A stretch of DNA of 15,584 bases from the NCBI GenBank assembly GCA_041648895.1, contig JBAZOB010000029.1, forward strand, positions 1 to 15,584, in the 5' to 3' direction. The notes beneath the pieces were generated by a model, which was not told where the DNA came from, searched no databases, and saw only the letters and a program-made list of their open reading frames with translations. Positions 6,318 to 13,172 of this stretch are shown in pieces (positions within the stretch are counted from its first letter, which is position 1; each line of letters opens with the position of its first letter). Origin of the DNA: JBAZOB01 sp041648895 (GTDB taxonomy: Bacteria; Patescibacteriota; JAHJAL01). A program made the translations under genes and the position numbers.

Positions 6318-7457
6318 ATGATTATGATAACAAATAAACAAAATTTTAATATTTTAGGGATTGAAACCAGTTGTGACGAAACAGGGGTGGCGATTGTGGC
6401 CGGTAGGGGCGGGTTTGAAACCCGCCCTTCCGGAAGGGACGACCGCCATGGCCGTCCGGACAATATTGGGATAAAAATATTATCGGAAAAATTGAGTTCG
6501 TCGGTTGATTTGCAGCGGGAATATGGTGGGGTGGTGCCGGAATTGGCCAGTCGGGTGCATGTGGAGAGAATTAATATATTAATTAAAGAGGCAATGGTTG
6601 AGGCGAAATTGGATTGGTCCCAGCTGGATGGAATTGCGGTGGCCAATGGACCGGGTTTGGTGGGAGCCTTGCTGGTAGGGACCATGACGGCGAAAACCAT
6701 GGCTATGATGACAGGTAAACCGTTGATTTCGGTTAATCATCTGGAGGGGCATATTTATTCAGCATTTATTGAGAGATTGCAGATTGGTGATAATGGTAGG
6801 GGCACGCAGCAGCGTGCCCGTACGGATAATATCCAATTTCCAATTTTGGTATTAATTGTGAGTGGTGGGCACACGGAATTGGTGTTGATGAATGATTGGG
6901 GGGATTATCAAATGATTGGTAGTACAATTGATGACGCGGCGGGGGAGGCTTTTGATAAGGCGGCCAAAATATTGGGATTGCCGTATCCAGGGGGACCGTC
7001 AATTTCCAGAGAGGCCGAGGAATACAATGTAGGGGCGGGTTTTAAACCCGCCCGCCCAAAATTACCACGACCGATGATAGATAGCGGTGATTATAATTTT
7101 TCTTTTTCGGGTTTGAAAACGGCCTTGTTGTACAAAATCCGTGATATGGCGGGGGCGGACATTTCGCAATTGGCCGATGAATTTCAGGAGGCAGTGGTGG
7201 ATGTTTTGGTGGCCAAAACGGCCAGAGCTTATCGAGAATTCAAGGTTAAAAATGTGACAGTAGTGGGTGGGGTGGCGGCCAATAAGCGATTGCGGGGAAG
7301 GATGGAAGAAGTATTTGGTGATAAATTAATCGTGCCGCCGATCAAATATTGTACCGACAATGGGCTTAAAATCTCGGTAGCGGGGATGTTTAAATATTTT
7401 AAAAGCGATTTTGTCAGTTGGCAGGAGTTGGGGGTGAGGGGGAATTGGGAACTTTAA
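6318..7457 (+). CDS. tsaD: TsaD, tRNA N6-adenosine threonylcarbamoyltransferase, with three REP-derived insertions
   Basis: TsaD transfers the threonylcarbamoyl group from TC-AMP to A37 of ANN-decoding tRNAs, as the catalytic subunit with TsaB and TsaE. Conserved parts in order are ILGIETSCDETGVAIV, YGGVVPELASRVH, NHLEGHIYSAF (the HxxxH metal ligands), IVSGGHTELVLM, IGSTIDDAAGEAFDKAAKIL, YPGGPSISR, FSFSGLKTALLYKI, VVGGVAANKRL and CTDNG. Three palindromic repeats are translated in frame: residues 29-48 (GRGGFETRPSGRDDRHGRPD), 160-169 (GRGTQQRART) and 238-247 (VGAGFKPARP). Each falls in a turn or loop between conserved blocks. Subtracting about 40 residues from 379 leaves about 339, the usual length. 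ATG 6318 has no ribosome-binding site, and ATG 6324 is an equal alternative. Two catalytic partners are not in the window. Confidence 0.95.
   Translation: MIMITNKQNFNILGIETSCDETGVAIVAGRGGFETRPSGRDDRHGRPDNIGIKILSEKLSSSVDLQREYGGVVPELASRVHVERINILIKEAMVEAKLDWSQLDGIAVANGPGLVGALLVGTMTAKTMAMMTGKPLISVNHLEGHIYSAFIERLQIGDNGRGTQQRARTDNIQFPILVLIVSGGHTELVLMNDWGDYQMIGSTIDDAAGEAFDKAAKILGLPYPGGPSISREAEEYNVGAGFKPARPKLPRPMIDSGDYNFSFSGLKTALLYKIRDMAGADISQLADEFQEAVVDVLVAKTARAYREFKVKNVTVVGGVAANKRLRGRMEEVFGDKLIVPPIKYCTDNGLKISVAGMFKYFKSDFVSWQELGVRGNWEL
6403..6457 (+). repeat. In-frame composite REP-like palindrome, first insertion in tsaD
   Basis: GTAG plus GGGCGGGTTT/GAAACCCGCCC (6403-6427) is followed by TTCCGGAA (6428-6435) and a second imperfect palindrome, GGACG...CGTCC around GCCATGGC (6437-6457). 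Two hairpins therefore lie back to back. Reading phase is GGT-AGG-GGC. It adds about 20 residues between the first TsaD beta strand (IETSCDETGVAIV) and KILSEKLSSSVDLQ, a place where other TsaD proteins have a short turn. Confidence 0.85.
6796..6824 (+). repeat. In-frame REP-like palindrome, second insertion in tsaD
   Basis: GTAG + GGGCACGC, loop AGCA, arm GCGTGCCC, then GTACG: a 29-base near-perfect palindrome. It is read as RGTQQRART and lies in the loop just before FPILVLIVSGGHTEL. The same sequence, with an internal duplication, lies between genes at 3235-3278. Related copies occur at 14203-14230 and 14919-14947. Confidence 0.9.
7029..7057 (+). repeat. In-frame REP-like palindrome, third insertion in tsaD
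   Basis: GTAG + GGGCGGGTTT/TAAACCCGCCC with an extra GCCC at the right end. Reading phase is GTA-GGG-GCG, different from the other two tsaD copies, and it gives VGAGFKPARP. It lies between the PGGPSISREAEEYN block and KLPRPMIDSGDYNFSFSG, a loop of variable length in TsaD. Confidence 0.9.
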
Positions 7458-7461
7458 TATT

Positions 7462-7487
7462 AATTCCTAATTCCTAATTTCTAATTT
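7462..7487 (+). repeat. Short 7-base tandem repeat before valS
   Basis: The unit AATTCCT occurs twice exactly, then as AATTTCT and a partial AATTT. It lies in the 74-base spacer between tsaD and valS. No promoter pair is clear in this spacer. Confidence 0.6.
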
Positions 7488-7531
7488 ATGATGTATGTGT
7501 GTGATCAATGTTAATTTTGGGAGTTTAGTAT

Positions 7532-10375
7532 ATGCCAAAAGAGATAGCCAAGGCGTACGAGCCAAATAAATATGAAGCTGATATTTATCGGATGTGGGAA
7601 GAGGGAGGGTATTTTCGATCGGAGATTGATGAAAATAAAGAACCATTTGTGATTATGATGCCGCCGCCGAATGCGACGGGAGTGTTGCATTTGGGGCATG
7701 CGTTGGGGATGACGGTGGAGGATGCGGTGATCAGGTATAAACGGATGAGTATTGATGACCGGGGAAATAAAAAATATAGCACTTTGTGGTTACCGGGTAC
7801 TGATCACGCGGCGATCGCGACGCAGACCAAGGTGGAGAAAATTATGGCCAAAGAAGGGTTAACGCGGGAGGGATTGGGCCGGGAGAAATTTTTAGATCGA
7901 GTGAGAGAATATGTGGCCCAGTCGCAGGATACGATTCGAGCGCAGATTAGAGCCATGGGTGCTAGTTGCGATTGGTCCAGAGAGGCCTATACTTTCTCGG
8001 ATGAGCTGTCACGAGCAGTTGATGAGGCATTTAAGCGTTTGTATAATGATGGTTTGATCTATCGCGGTAATCGGATTGTCAATTGGTGTCCGCGTTGCGC
8101 TTCCACACTGGCAGATGATGAAGTGGAATATGAAGATGAAAAGACAATTTTGTACACTTTCAAGTACGATGCCAAATTTCCGATTACGATCGCGACGACC
8201 AGGCCAGAAACCAAGCTGGCTGATACGGCCGTGGCGGTCCATCCTGATGATGAGCGTTACCATAAATTTATTGGCGAAACTCTGACGGCTGATTTTTGTG
8301 GACAAAAATTGGAATTGAAAGTGATTGCCGATCCTGGGGTGGAGAAAGATTTTGGGACGGGAGCTTTGGGAGTGACACCGGCGCATAGTCAGGTGGACTT
8401 TGAAATGGCCACCAAACATGGTTTAAAAATAATCAAGATTATTGATGAGCAAGGGAAAATGAATGAGGCGGCGGGAAAAGAATATGCCGGGTTGACTGTC
8501 AAAGAGGCGCGAGCCAAAGTGGTGGCGGGTTTGCGGAAAAAGGGATTGATTGCTGACGAACAGGAAATCAATCATAGTTTGTCGGTATGCTATCGCTGTG
8601 GTACGGCGGTAGAACCATTGACTAGTGAGCAATGGTTTGTGGATGTGAATAAAAAAGTGAGTAAATGGAATTTTGATGAACTGGATTTGGAAGCGGGTCG
8701 AAAATATTCTTTGAAAGATGTATCGTTGCATGTGGTGAGGAGTGGTTTGATTGAATTTATGCCGAAACGAATGGAAAAAGTATATTTTAATTGGATGGAA
8801 AATTTACGGGATTGGTGTATATCGAGGCAAATTTGGTGGGGGCATCGGATTCCGGTTTGGTATCGAAAGGATAATATTGTAGGGGTCGACCCATGTGTCG
8901 ACCCGCATTTCGACCCATGTGTCGACCCGCATTTCGACCCGGGGGGCGGGCACAGGAAGGGCGGACACATGGGACCGCCCGTACGAAATAATGCCAATAT
9001 CCATATCGGCAATCATCCGCCCAGTGATGGGGAGTGGATCCAAGACGAAGACACCTTGGACACCTGGTTTTCTTCGTCATTGTGGACATTTTCCACCTTG
9101 GGTTGGCCGGATGAGACGAAAGATCTGGAATATTTTCATCCGACGCAGCTTTTGGAAACGATGTATGACATCATCTTTTTTTGGGTGGCCCGCATGATTT
9201 TGATGACCACTTATTTACAGGGAGAGATTCCTTTTGAAAAAGTCTATTTCCATGGCATGTTGGTGGATGAAAAGGGTAAAAAAATGAGTAAATCATCGGG
9301 AACAGGGATTGATCCGGTGGAAGTGATTGAAAAATACGGCGCTGACGCGTTGCGGTTATCTTTGCTAGTGGCCAATCCGGCCGGTAATGACATGCACCTG
9401 CGGGAGGAAAAGATTATTGGGCAGCGTAATTTTGTGAATAAACTGTGGAATATTTCCCGGTTTGTGTTGACAAATTTAGATGATGATTATGATGGAAAAA
9501 GAATAAATATAGCCGATTTGGAGAAAATGGAATTACGATTGGAAGATCGTTGGATATTGGATAGATTAGATGAGGTTACTTATCGGGATACTAGGATGAT
9601 GGATGATTATCGCTTGAGTTTGGCGGTGGAGTTATTGCAGGAATATATTTGGCATGATTTGGCTGATTGGTATGTGGAAATTGTGAAAGGAGATTTGTTT
9701 GGTGATGATCGAGAAAGAAAAAAAGTGGTGCACTCGGTTTTGCTTTATGTTTTGTCTAACGTTTTAGTATTGATGCATCCTTTTGCTCCCTATGTGACTG
9801 AGGTGATTTGGGAAAACGTGGGTCAGGGTCAGTGGGGTAAATTAATTGAAGCTAGTTGGCTGGTTGGTGATCAGATTGATGATCGAGAAAAAGATATTCA
9901 GACATTGCCCCTGGTGAGTAATTTTAATGCTATTCAAGTTGTAGTCGATAGTACGAGAAAAATGTTGCATGATTTTGATTGGCAGCATGAAAAAGATATT
10001 AAATTATTTATTAAATTTAATGTTGACAGTGAATATCAAGCTGACTGCGTGCGTATATGTCGGATTTTAATTAAAAATGTGGGGCAGATGGAGCTGGTGG
10101 ATAAATTATCGGCCGGTATGGTAGTGGTGGCAAGTGCTTTGGCGGATGTGGGGATTGCTGTTCCGCCGGAGGCTTTGAATAAAGCTAAAGATAAGTATGT
10201 GGCCGAGATAGAAAAATTGGAGAAATACATCCAGTCCGTGCAGCAAAAATTGGCCAATAAAAATTACGTGGCTAACGCGCCGGCGGAAGTGGTAGAGCGG
10301 GATCGGGATAATCTGACGGAGGCGGAAAGCAAGTTGGCGGTTTATCGGGCGAGGTTGAGCAGCTTGGGAATGTAG
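7532..10375 (+). CDS. valS: Valyl-tRNA synthetase with a REP-derived insertion
   Basis: ValS charges tRNA-Val in the cytoplasm and edits mischarged threonine. The class Ia signatures are PPPNATGVLHLGHALG (HLGH at 53-56) and KMSKS (584-588). The editing domain includes TTRPET (222-227) and GTGALGVTPAHSQVDFEMA. C186 and C189 in WCPRCAS may belong to a metal site. RDWCISRQIWWGHRIPVWY and DEDTLDTWFSSSLWTFSTLGWP are typical. The C-terminal coiled coil runs about 885-945 (YVAEIEKLEKYIQSVQQKL). Between RIPVWYRKDN and HIGNHPPSDGEWIQDED, residues 449-487 come from an in-frame composite repeat with two copies of DPCVDPHF. Total length is 947, about 909 without it, still within the family range. TGGGAG (7518-7523) lies 8 bases before ATG 7532. 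A hairpin with a T run follows the stop. Confidence 0.96.
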   Translation: MPKEIAKAYEPNKYEADIYRMWEEGGYFRSEIDENKEPFVIMMPPPNATGVLHLGHALGMTVEDAVIRYKRMSIDDRGNKKYSTLWLPGTDHAAIATQTKVEKIMAKEGLTREGLGREKFLDRVREYVAQSQDTIRAQIRAMGASCDWSREAYTFSDELSRAVDEAFKRLYNDGLIYRGNRIVNWCPRCASTLADDEVEYEDEKTILYTFKYDAKFPITIATTRPETKLADTAVAVHPDDERYHKFIGETLTADFCGQKLELKVIADPGVEKDFGTGALGVTPAHSQVDFEMATKHGLKIIKIIDEQGKMNEAAGKEYAGLTVKEARAKVVAGLRKKGLIADEQEINHSLSVCYRCGTAVEPLTSEQWFVDVNKKVSKWNFDELDLEAGRKYSLKDVSLHVVRSGLIEFMPKRMEKVYFNWMENLRDWCISRQIWWGHRIPVWYRKDNIVGVDPCVDPHFDPCVDPHFDPGGGHRKGGHMGPPVRNNANIHIGNHPPSDGEWIQDEDTLDTWFSSSLWTFSTLGWPDETKDLEYFHPTQLLETMYDIIFFWVARMILMTTYLQGEIPFEKVYFHGMLVDEKGKKMSKSSGTGIDPVEVIEKYGADALRLSLLVANPAGNDMHLREEKIIGQRNFVNKLWNISRFVLTNLDDDYDGKRINIADLEKMELRLEDRWILDRLDEVTYRDTRMMDDYRLSLAVELLQEYIWHDLADWYVEIVKGDLFGDDRERKKVVHSVLLYVLSNVLVLMHPFAPYVTEVIWENVGQGQWGKLIEASWLVGDQIDDREKDIQTLPLVSNFNAIQVVVDSTRKMLHDFDWQHEKDIKLFIKFNVDSEYQADCVRICRILIKNVGQMELVDKLSAGMVVVASALADVGIAVPPEALNKAKDKYVAEIEKLEKYIQSVQQKLANKNYVANAPAEVVERDRDNLTEAESKLAVYRARLSSLGM
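8879..8985 (+). repeat. In-frame composite REP-like repeat in valS with a 24-base tandem
   Basis: It begins GTAGGGG and ends CCGCCCGTACG like other family members, but the inside is expanded. A palindrome GGGTCGAC-CCATGT-GTCGACCC (8883-8904) leads into a 24-base tandem repeat (8886-8909 and 8910-8933, plus 7 bases of a third unit). The last part is a second palindrome, GGGCGG...CCGCCC (8959-8980). The word CCCATGTGT of the tandem recurs inverted as ACACATGGG (8965-8973). All three minus-strand frames and two + frames are stop-free across it; the third + frame has only the TAG within GTAG. Confidence 0.88.
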
Positions 10376-10378
10376 TTT

Positions 10379-10420
10379 TCATCCTGGATAAGAAGCGCTA
10401 TCGCTTTCTTTCCAGGATGA
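10379..10420 (+). terminator. Hairpin after valS: possible terminator and family 2 repeat
   Basis: Arms TCATCCTGGA (10379-10388) and TCCAGGATGA (10411-10420) are perfect complements, extended by AAGAAGCG/CGCTTTCTT with one extra base, and loop CTAT. CAGTTTTTATTG follows, so the T run starts 3 bases after the stem. It lies 3 bases after the valS stop and can end valS transcription. The right end GGATGACAGTT is identical to that of the large inverted repeat at 2007-2139, so it may also be a copy of that repeat family. Confidence 0.7.
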
Positions 10421-10455
10421 CAGTTTTTATTGTTAGTTAAGTTTATTTTTAATTG

Positions 10456-11370
10456 ATGACGAAAAAAAATATATTTTACAAAGTTATTTACGGTTTATTA
10501 CTGTTTTTTTTGGTGGTGGCGGCGGGGGCGGGGGCGTGGGAATTAAGTAAACCTTATCGAACGACGGTAATTGCCGGTTACTTGCAGCAGGCGGATCGGT
10601 TGGTGAAAAAAAATGACAGCATGGCGTTGTGGGAATTGGAAAAAGCCTATTTTATGGGCTTGGATTATCCGAGTTATCGCCAGGAGAGAGCGATATTACT
10701 GTTGGAATTGAACGATGCTCGGGCAACAGATGAATTGGATTGGCTGGTGGCACAAGGCTGGGCCAATGATCGAGTGAATTTTGAAGAGGGAAGATTGGCT
10801 TTTTTAAATAAGGAATATGAAGTGGCTTGGCAGTATTTCGGTCAGATGTCAAAAGACTCTGATCCGCAAGATCAGGGTCAGGCTTTGGTCATGATGGCGG
10901 TGATGGCGGGCGACGAGGGAAATTGGAGTGGGGTAAATGACTATTTGCGCCAGGCGGGCAATAAAAATTATCGGAGCGATTTGTCTCTTCAATTGGAGTT
11001 GGCGCTGAATATTGTCTTGGCTGACTGGGAGCAGATTGATAAAATGACCAATTGGTCAAGTTGGGGCGATGACGAGGAACAATTGCGGGTTCAGGTATTG
11101 GCGTTGGAGAGTTTGGTGGGGGATACTTATTTTATTCAATCGGCTCAAGTCTTAACTGATATGGGTTGGCCCGGTTGGGCGCGGGCCTATTTATCCAATG
11201 TGGATGGTACGACTTTGGATCAGAAAGATTTATATCAGGTTTATGCTTATACATATCTGGCTGGCCGCGATTGTGGAGAGGCTTTGTCATATGTCAAAAT
11301 GGCCGAACAAATTGATTCGACCGATCTGGATACACAGAAATTGTTAGAGTCAATTAATCAATGTCTGTAA
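10456..11370 (+). CDS. Membrane-anchored TPR-like protein of unknown function
   Basis: The 304-residue product has an N-terminal basic start and one hydrophobic segment (about 10-28, VIYGLLLFFLVVAAGAGAW) without a lipobox, so it is a signal anchor or signal peptide. The rest is helical and rich in Trp, Asp and Leu, with TPR-like pairs around 113-140 (NFEEGRLAFLNKEYEVAWQYFGQM) and 261-303 (YAYTYLAGRDCGEALSYVKMAE and the following helix). TPR proteins act as scaffolds; a more precise role is not visible. ATG 10456 is preferred over an in-frame TTG three bases upstream. No ribosome-binding site is seen. Its TAA abuts the stop of the convergent ATPase gene with no bases between them. Confidence 0.7.
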   Translation: MTKKNIFYKVIYGLLLFFLVVAAGAGAWELSKPYRTTVIAGYLQQADRLVKKNDSMALWELEKAYFMGLDYPSYRQERAILLLELNDARATDELDWLVAQGWANDRVNFEEGRLAFLNKEYEVAWQYFGQMSKDSDPQDQGQALVMMAVMAGDEGNWSGVNDYLRQAGNKNYRSDLSLQLELALNIVLADWEQIDKMTNWSSWGDDEEQLRVQVLALESLVGDTYFIQSAQVLTDMGWPGWARAYLSNVDGTTLDQKDLYQVYAYTYLAGRDCGEALSYVKMAEQIDSTDLDTQKLLESINQCL

Positions 11371-13137
11371 TTATTCTTTCGTCACGCTCCAGACTTCGTC
11401 GATGGTGGTAATGCCGGAGAGGACTTTGAGGAGGCCGTCTTGTTCCATGGTGAGCATGCCCTCTTCGGTAGCTACTTTTTGGAGGGTGGAAAGAGCTAAC
11501 TGTTTGAGGACGACTTCTTCAATTTTGGGGGTGACGACGAAGGTTTCAATAACGGCGATTCGGCCTTTGAAACCAGTGTTATTGCAGGTGGGGCAGCCTT
11601 GGCCTTTGAATAATTTGGTGGGGATAGAAGCGTGGCCGCGACGTTTGAAGTCGGGGATTTGGTCAAATAGTTTTTGCATTTCTTCGCGGACCAGTTGGTC
11701 GGGTTCGTATTCTATTTTGCATTGTGGGCAGATTTTGCGGACCAGACGTTGGGCGATCACCAGATTGATGGAACTGATGATCAGGTAGGGTTTGACACCC
11801 ATTTCGATCAAACGGGGCAGGGCGCCGGCGGCGTTGTTGGTATGGAGAGTGCATAAAACCAGGTGACCGGTGAGAGAAGCCTGGGTGGCAATCTGGGCGG
11901 TTTCGGAGTCGCGGATTTCACCCACCAGGACAATGTCGGGGTCTTGGCGGAGAATGGAGCGGAGGCCTTTGGCAAAAGTGTGGCCGCGTTCGGCGTCGAT
12001 TTGGCTTTGGGTAATGCCGGTAATGCGGTATTCGACTGGATCTTCCAGGGTGATTATTTTTGAGCCCGGTTCATTTAATTCCTGTAAAATGGCGTAGAGA
12101 GTGGTAGTTTTACCAGAACCGGTGGGGCCGGTGTTGAGGATCATGCCGTTGGGTTTGTGAATGGCGGAATTGATGGCCAGATTTATATCGTCGGGAAAGC
12201 CGAGGTCGGCCAAAGTGATAAATTTTTCACTTTGTTCCAAGAGACGCATGACGGTGGATTCACCGTGCAGGGTGGGGAGAAGCGAGACACGAATGTCATA
12301 TTTGGAATTGCCGGCGGTAATGGAAAAGCGGCCGTCTTGAGCGATATTGTGGATATCTATTTTCATTTTGCAGAGGTATTTGATACGGGATAACAGTGGT
12401 TTGAAGGCCACTTTATCGAGAAAGGCAATATCTTGCAGTACTCCGTCTAAGCGATAACGGAGGCGTACTTGATTTTCGGTTGGTTCAATATGAATATCGG
12501 AAGCGCCAATTTTAACGGCGCCAGTGAGGATGATATCCACCAGTTCGGTAGTGGAAACGGTTTTGATTTTATTTTTAAGATCTTCCAGGTTGGAAATCTG
12601 TTGTTCAAATTTGGTTTCGTCTTCGGCGGTGATATCAATTTTGGCCGTATCGGATAGTTCGGGGACGAGAATATCGTATAACTTGATAATGTAATCGATG
12701 CTGGAATCAGAGGCCAGGCTGACGAGGAATTCATAGCCGGTGGCGTCCTGGAATTGTTTGAGTACTTCCAGAGTGGCCTGGTTGAACTCGACGGCGGCGA
12801 TGCGGACTTTGTTGGAGGCTTTAAGATAAGGTACCGCCCGGTGTTTGGCGGCAATATCGCGGGGGATCAAAGCCAGCACGTCGGGACTGACGGGATAGTT
12901 CATGAGGTTGATGTAGGGTAGATTATTTTTTTTGGCTTTGGCCTGAGCGATTTTTTCTTCCTCTTCATGGCGAAAAGTCTCGACGGTTTTTTCCACTTTT
13001 TTGGCTTTGCCGGCGCCAATTTCTTTGGCTTTTTGTTGAATGGCCATGACTTGTTTGGCGGCCTCAACTTCTTCCCGCATTTTTTGTTGGATGCGTTGTG
13101 GTGTATCGCCACCGGTAATGTTTGCTTCGTCGTTCAT
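11371..13137 (-). CDS. pilB: GspE/PilB-family ATPase of type IV pilus or type II secretion
   Basis: This hexameric cytoplasmic ATPase drives pilus or pseudopilus assembly at the inner membrane. In 588-residue numbering there is a charged N-terminal helix region (about 5-70, rich in Lys/Glu/Ala) and a T2SSE-N (MshEN-like) domain beginning near LPYINLMNYPVSPDVLALIP. The ATPase core has Walker A GPTGSGKTTT at 337-346, LRSILRQDPDIVLVGEIRDSETA (Walker B, with GE at 406-407), the His box ATQASLTGHLVLCTLHTNNA, and two zinc-knuckle pairs C470/C473 and C515/C518. ATG 13137 is chosen; an in-frame TTG at 13176 would overlap the upstream stop as TTGA and add 13 residues. No ribosome-binding site precedes either. 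GspE and PilB cannot be told apart without the other pilus genes. It follows the large gene by 35 bases and is probably co-transcribed. Confidence 0.93.
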   Translation of the reverse strand: MNDEANITGGDTPQRIQQKMREEVEAAKQVMAIQQKAKEIGAGKAKKVEKTVETFRHEEEEKIAQAKAKKNNLPYINLMNYPVSPDVLALIPRDIAAKHRAVPYLKASNKVRIAAVEFNQATLEVLKQFQDATGYEFLVSLASDSSIDYIIKLYDILVPELSDTAKIDITAEDETKFEQQISNLEDLKNKIKTVSTTELVDIILTGAVKIGASDIHIEPTENQVRLRYRLDGVLQDIAFLDKVAFKPLLSRIKYLCKMKIDIHNIAQDGRFSITAGNSKYDIRVSLLPTLHGESTVMRLLEQSEKFITLADLGFPDDINLAINSAIHKPNGMILNTGPTGSGKTTTLYAILQELNEPGSKIITLEDPVEYRITGITQSQIDAERGHTFAKGLRSILRQDPDIVLVGEIRDSETAQIATQASLTGHLVLCTLHTNNAAGALPRLIEMGVKPYLIISSINLVIAQRLVRKICPQCKIEYEPDQLVREEMQKLFDQIPDFKRRGHASIPTKLFKGQGCPTCNNTGFKGRIAVIETFVVTPKIEEVVLKQLALSTLQKVATEEGMLTMEQDGLLKVLSGITTIDEVWSVTKE

Positions 13138-13172
13138 AGTGTTTTTTAAAAGGATCAAGTATATATTATATC

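Noticed and set aside
8886..8940. The 24-base tandem repeat as a CRISPR fragment
   Set aside because: The units are contiguous with no spacers, lie within an open valS frame, and are part of a palindromic insertion.
8590..9197. Long alternative-frame reading frames over the valS insertion
   Set aside because: They arise because the repeat is stop-free in most frames; they overlap the well-supported valS gene and have no start signals or family features.
11785..11800. GTAGGG followed by ...CACCC as another REP-like copy in the pilB-like gene
   Set aside because: It encodes MGVKPYLI, a conserved segment of GspE/PilB proteins, and has only a weak hairpin; it is native sequence.
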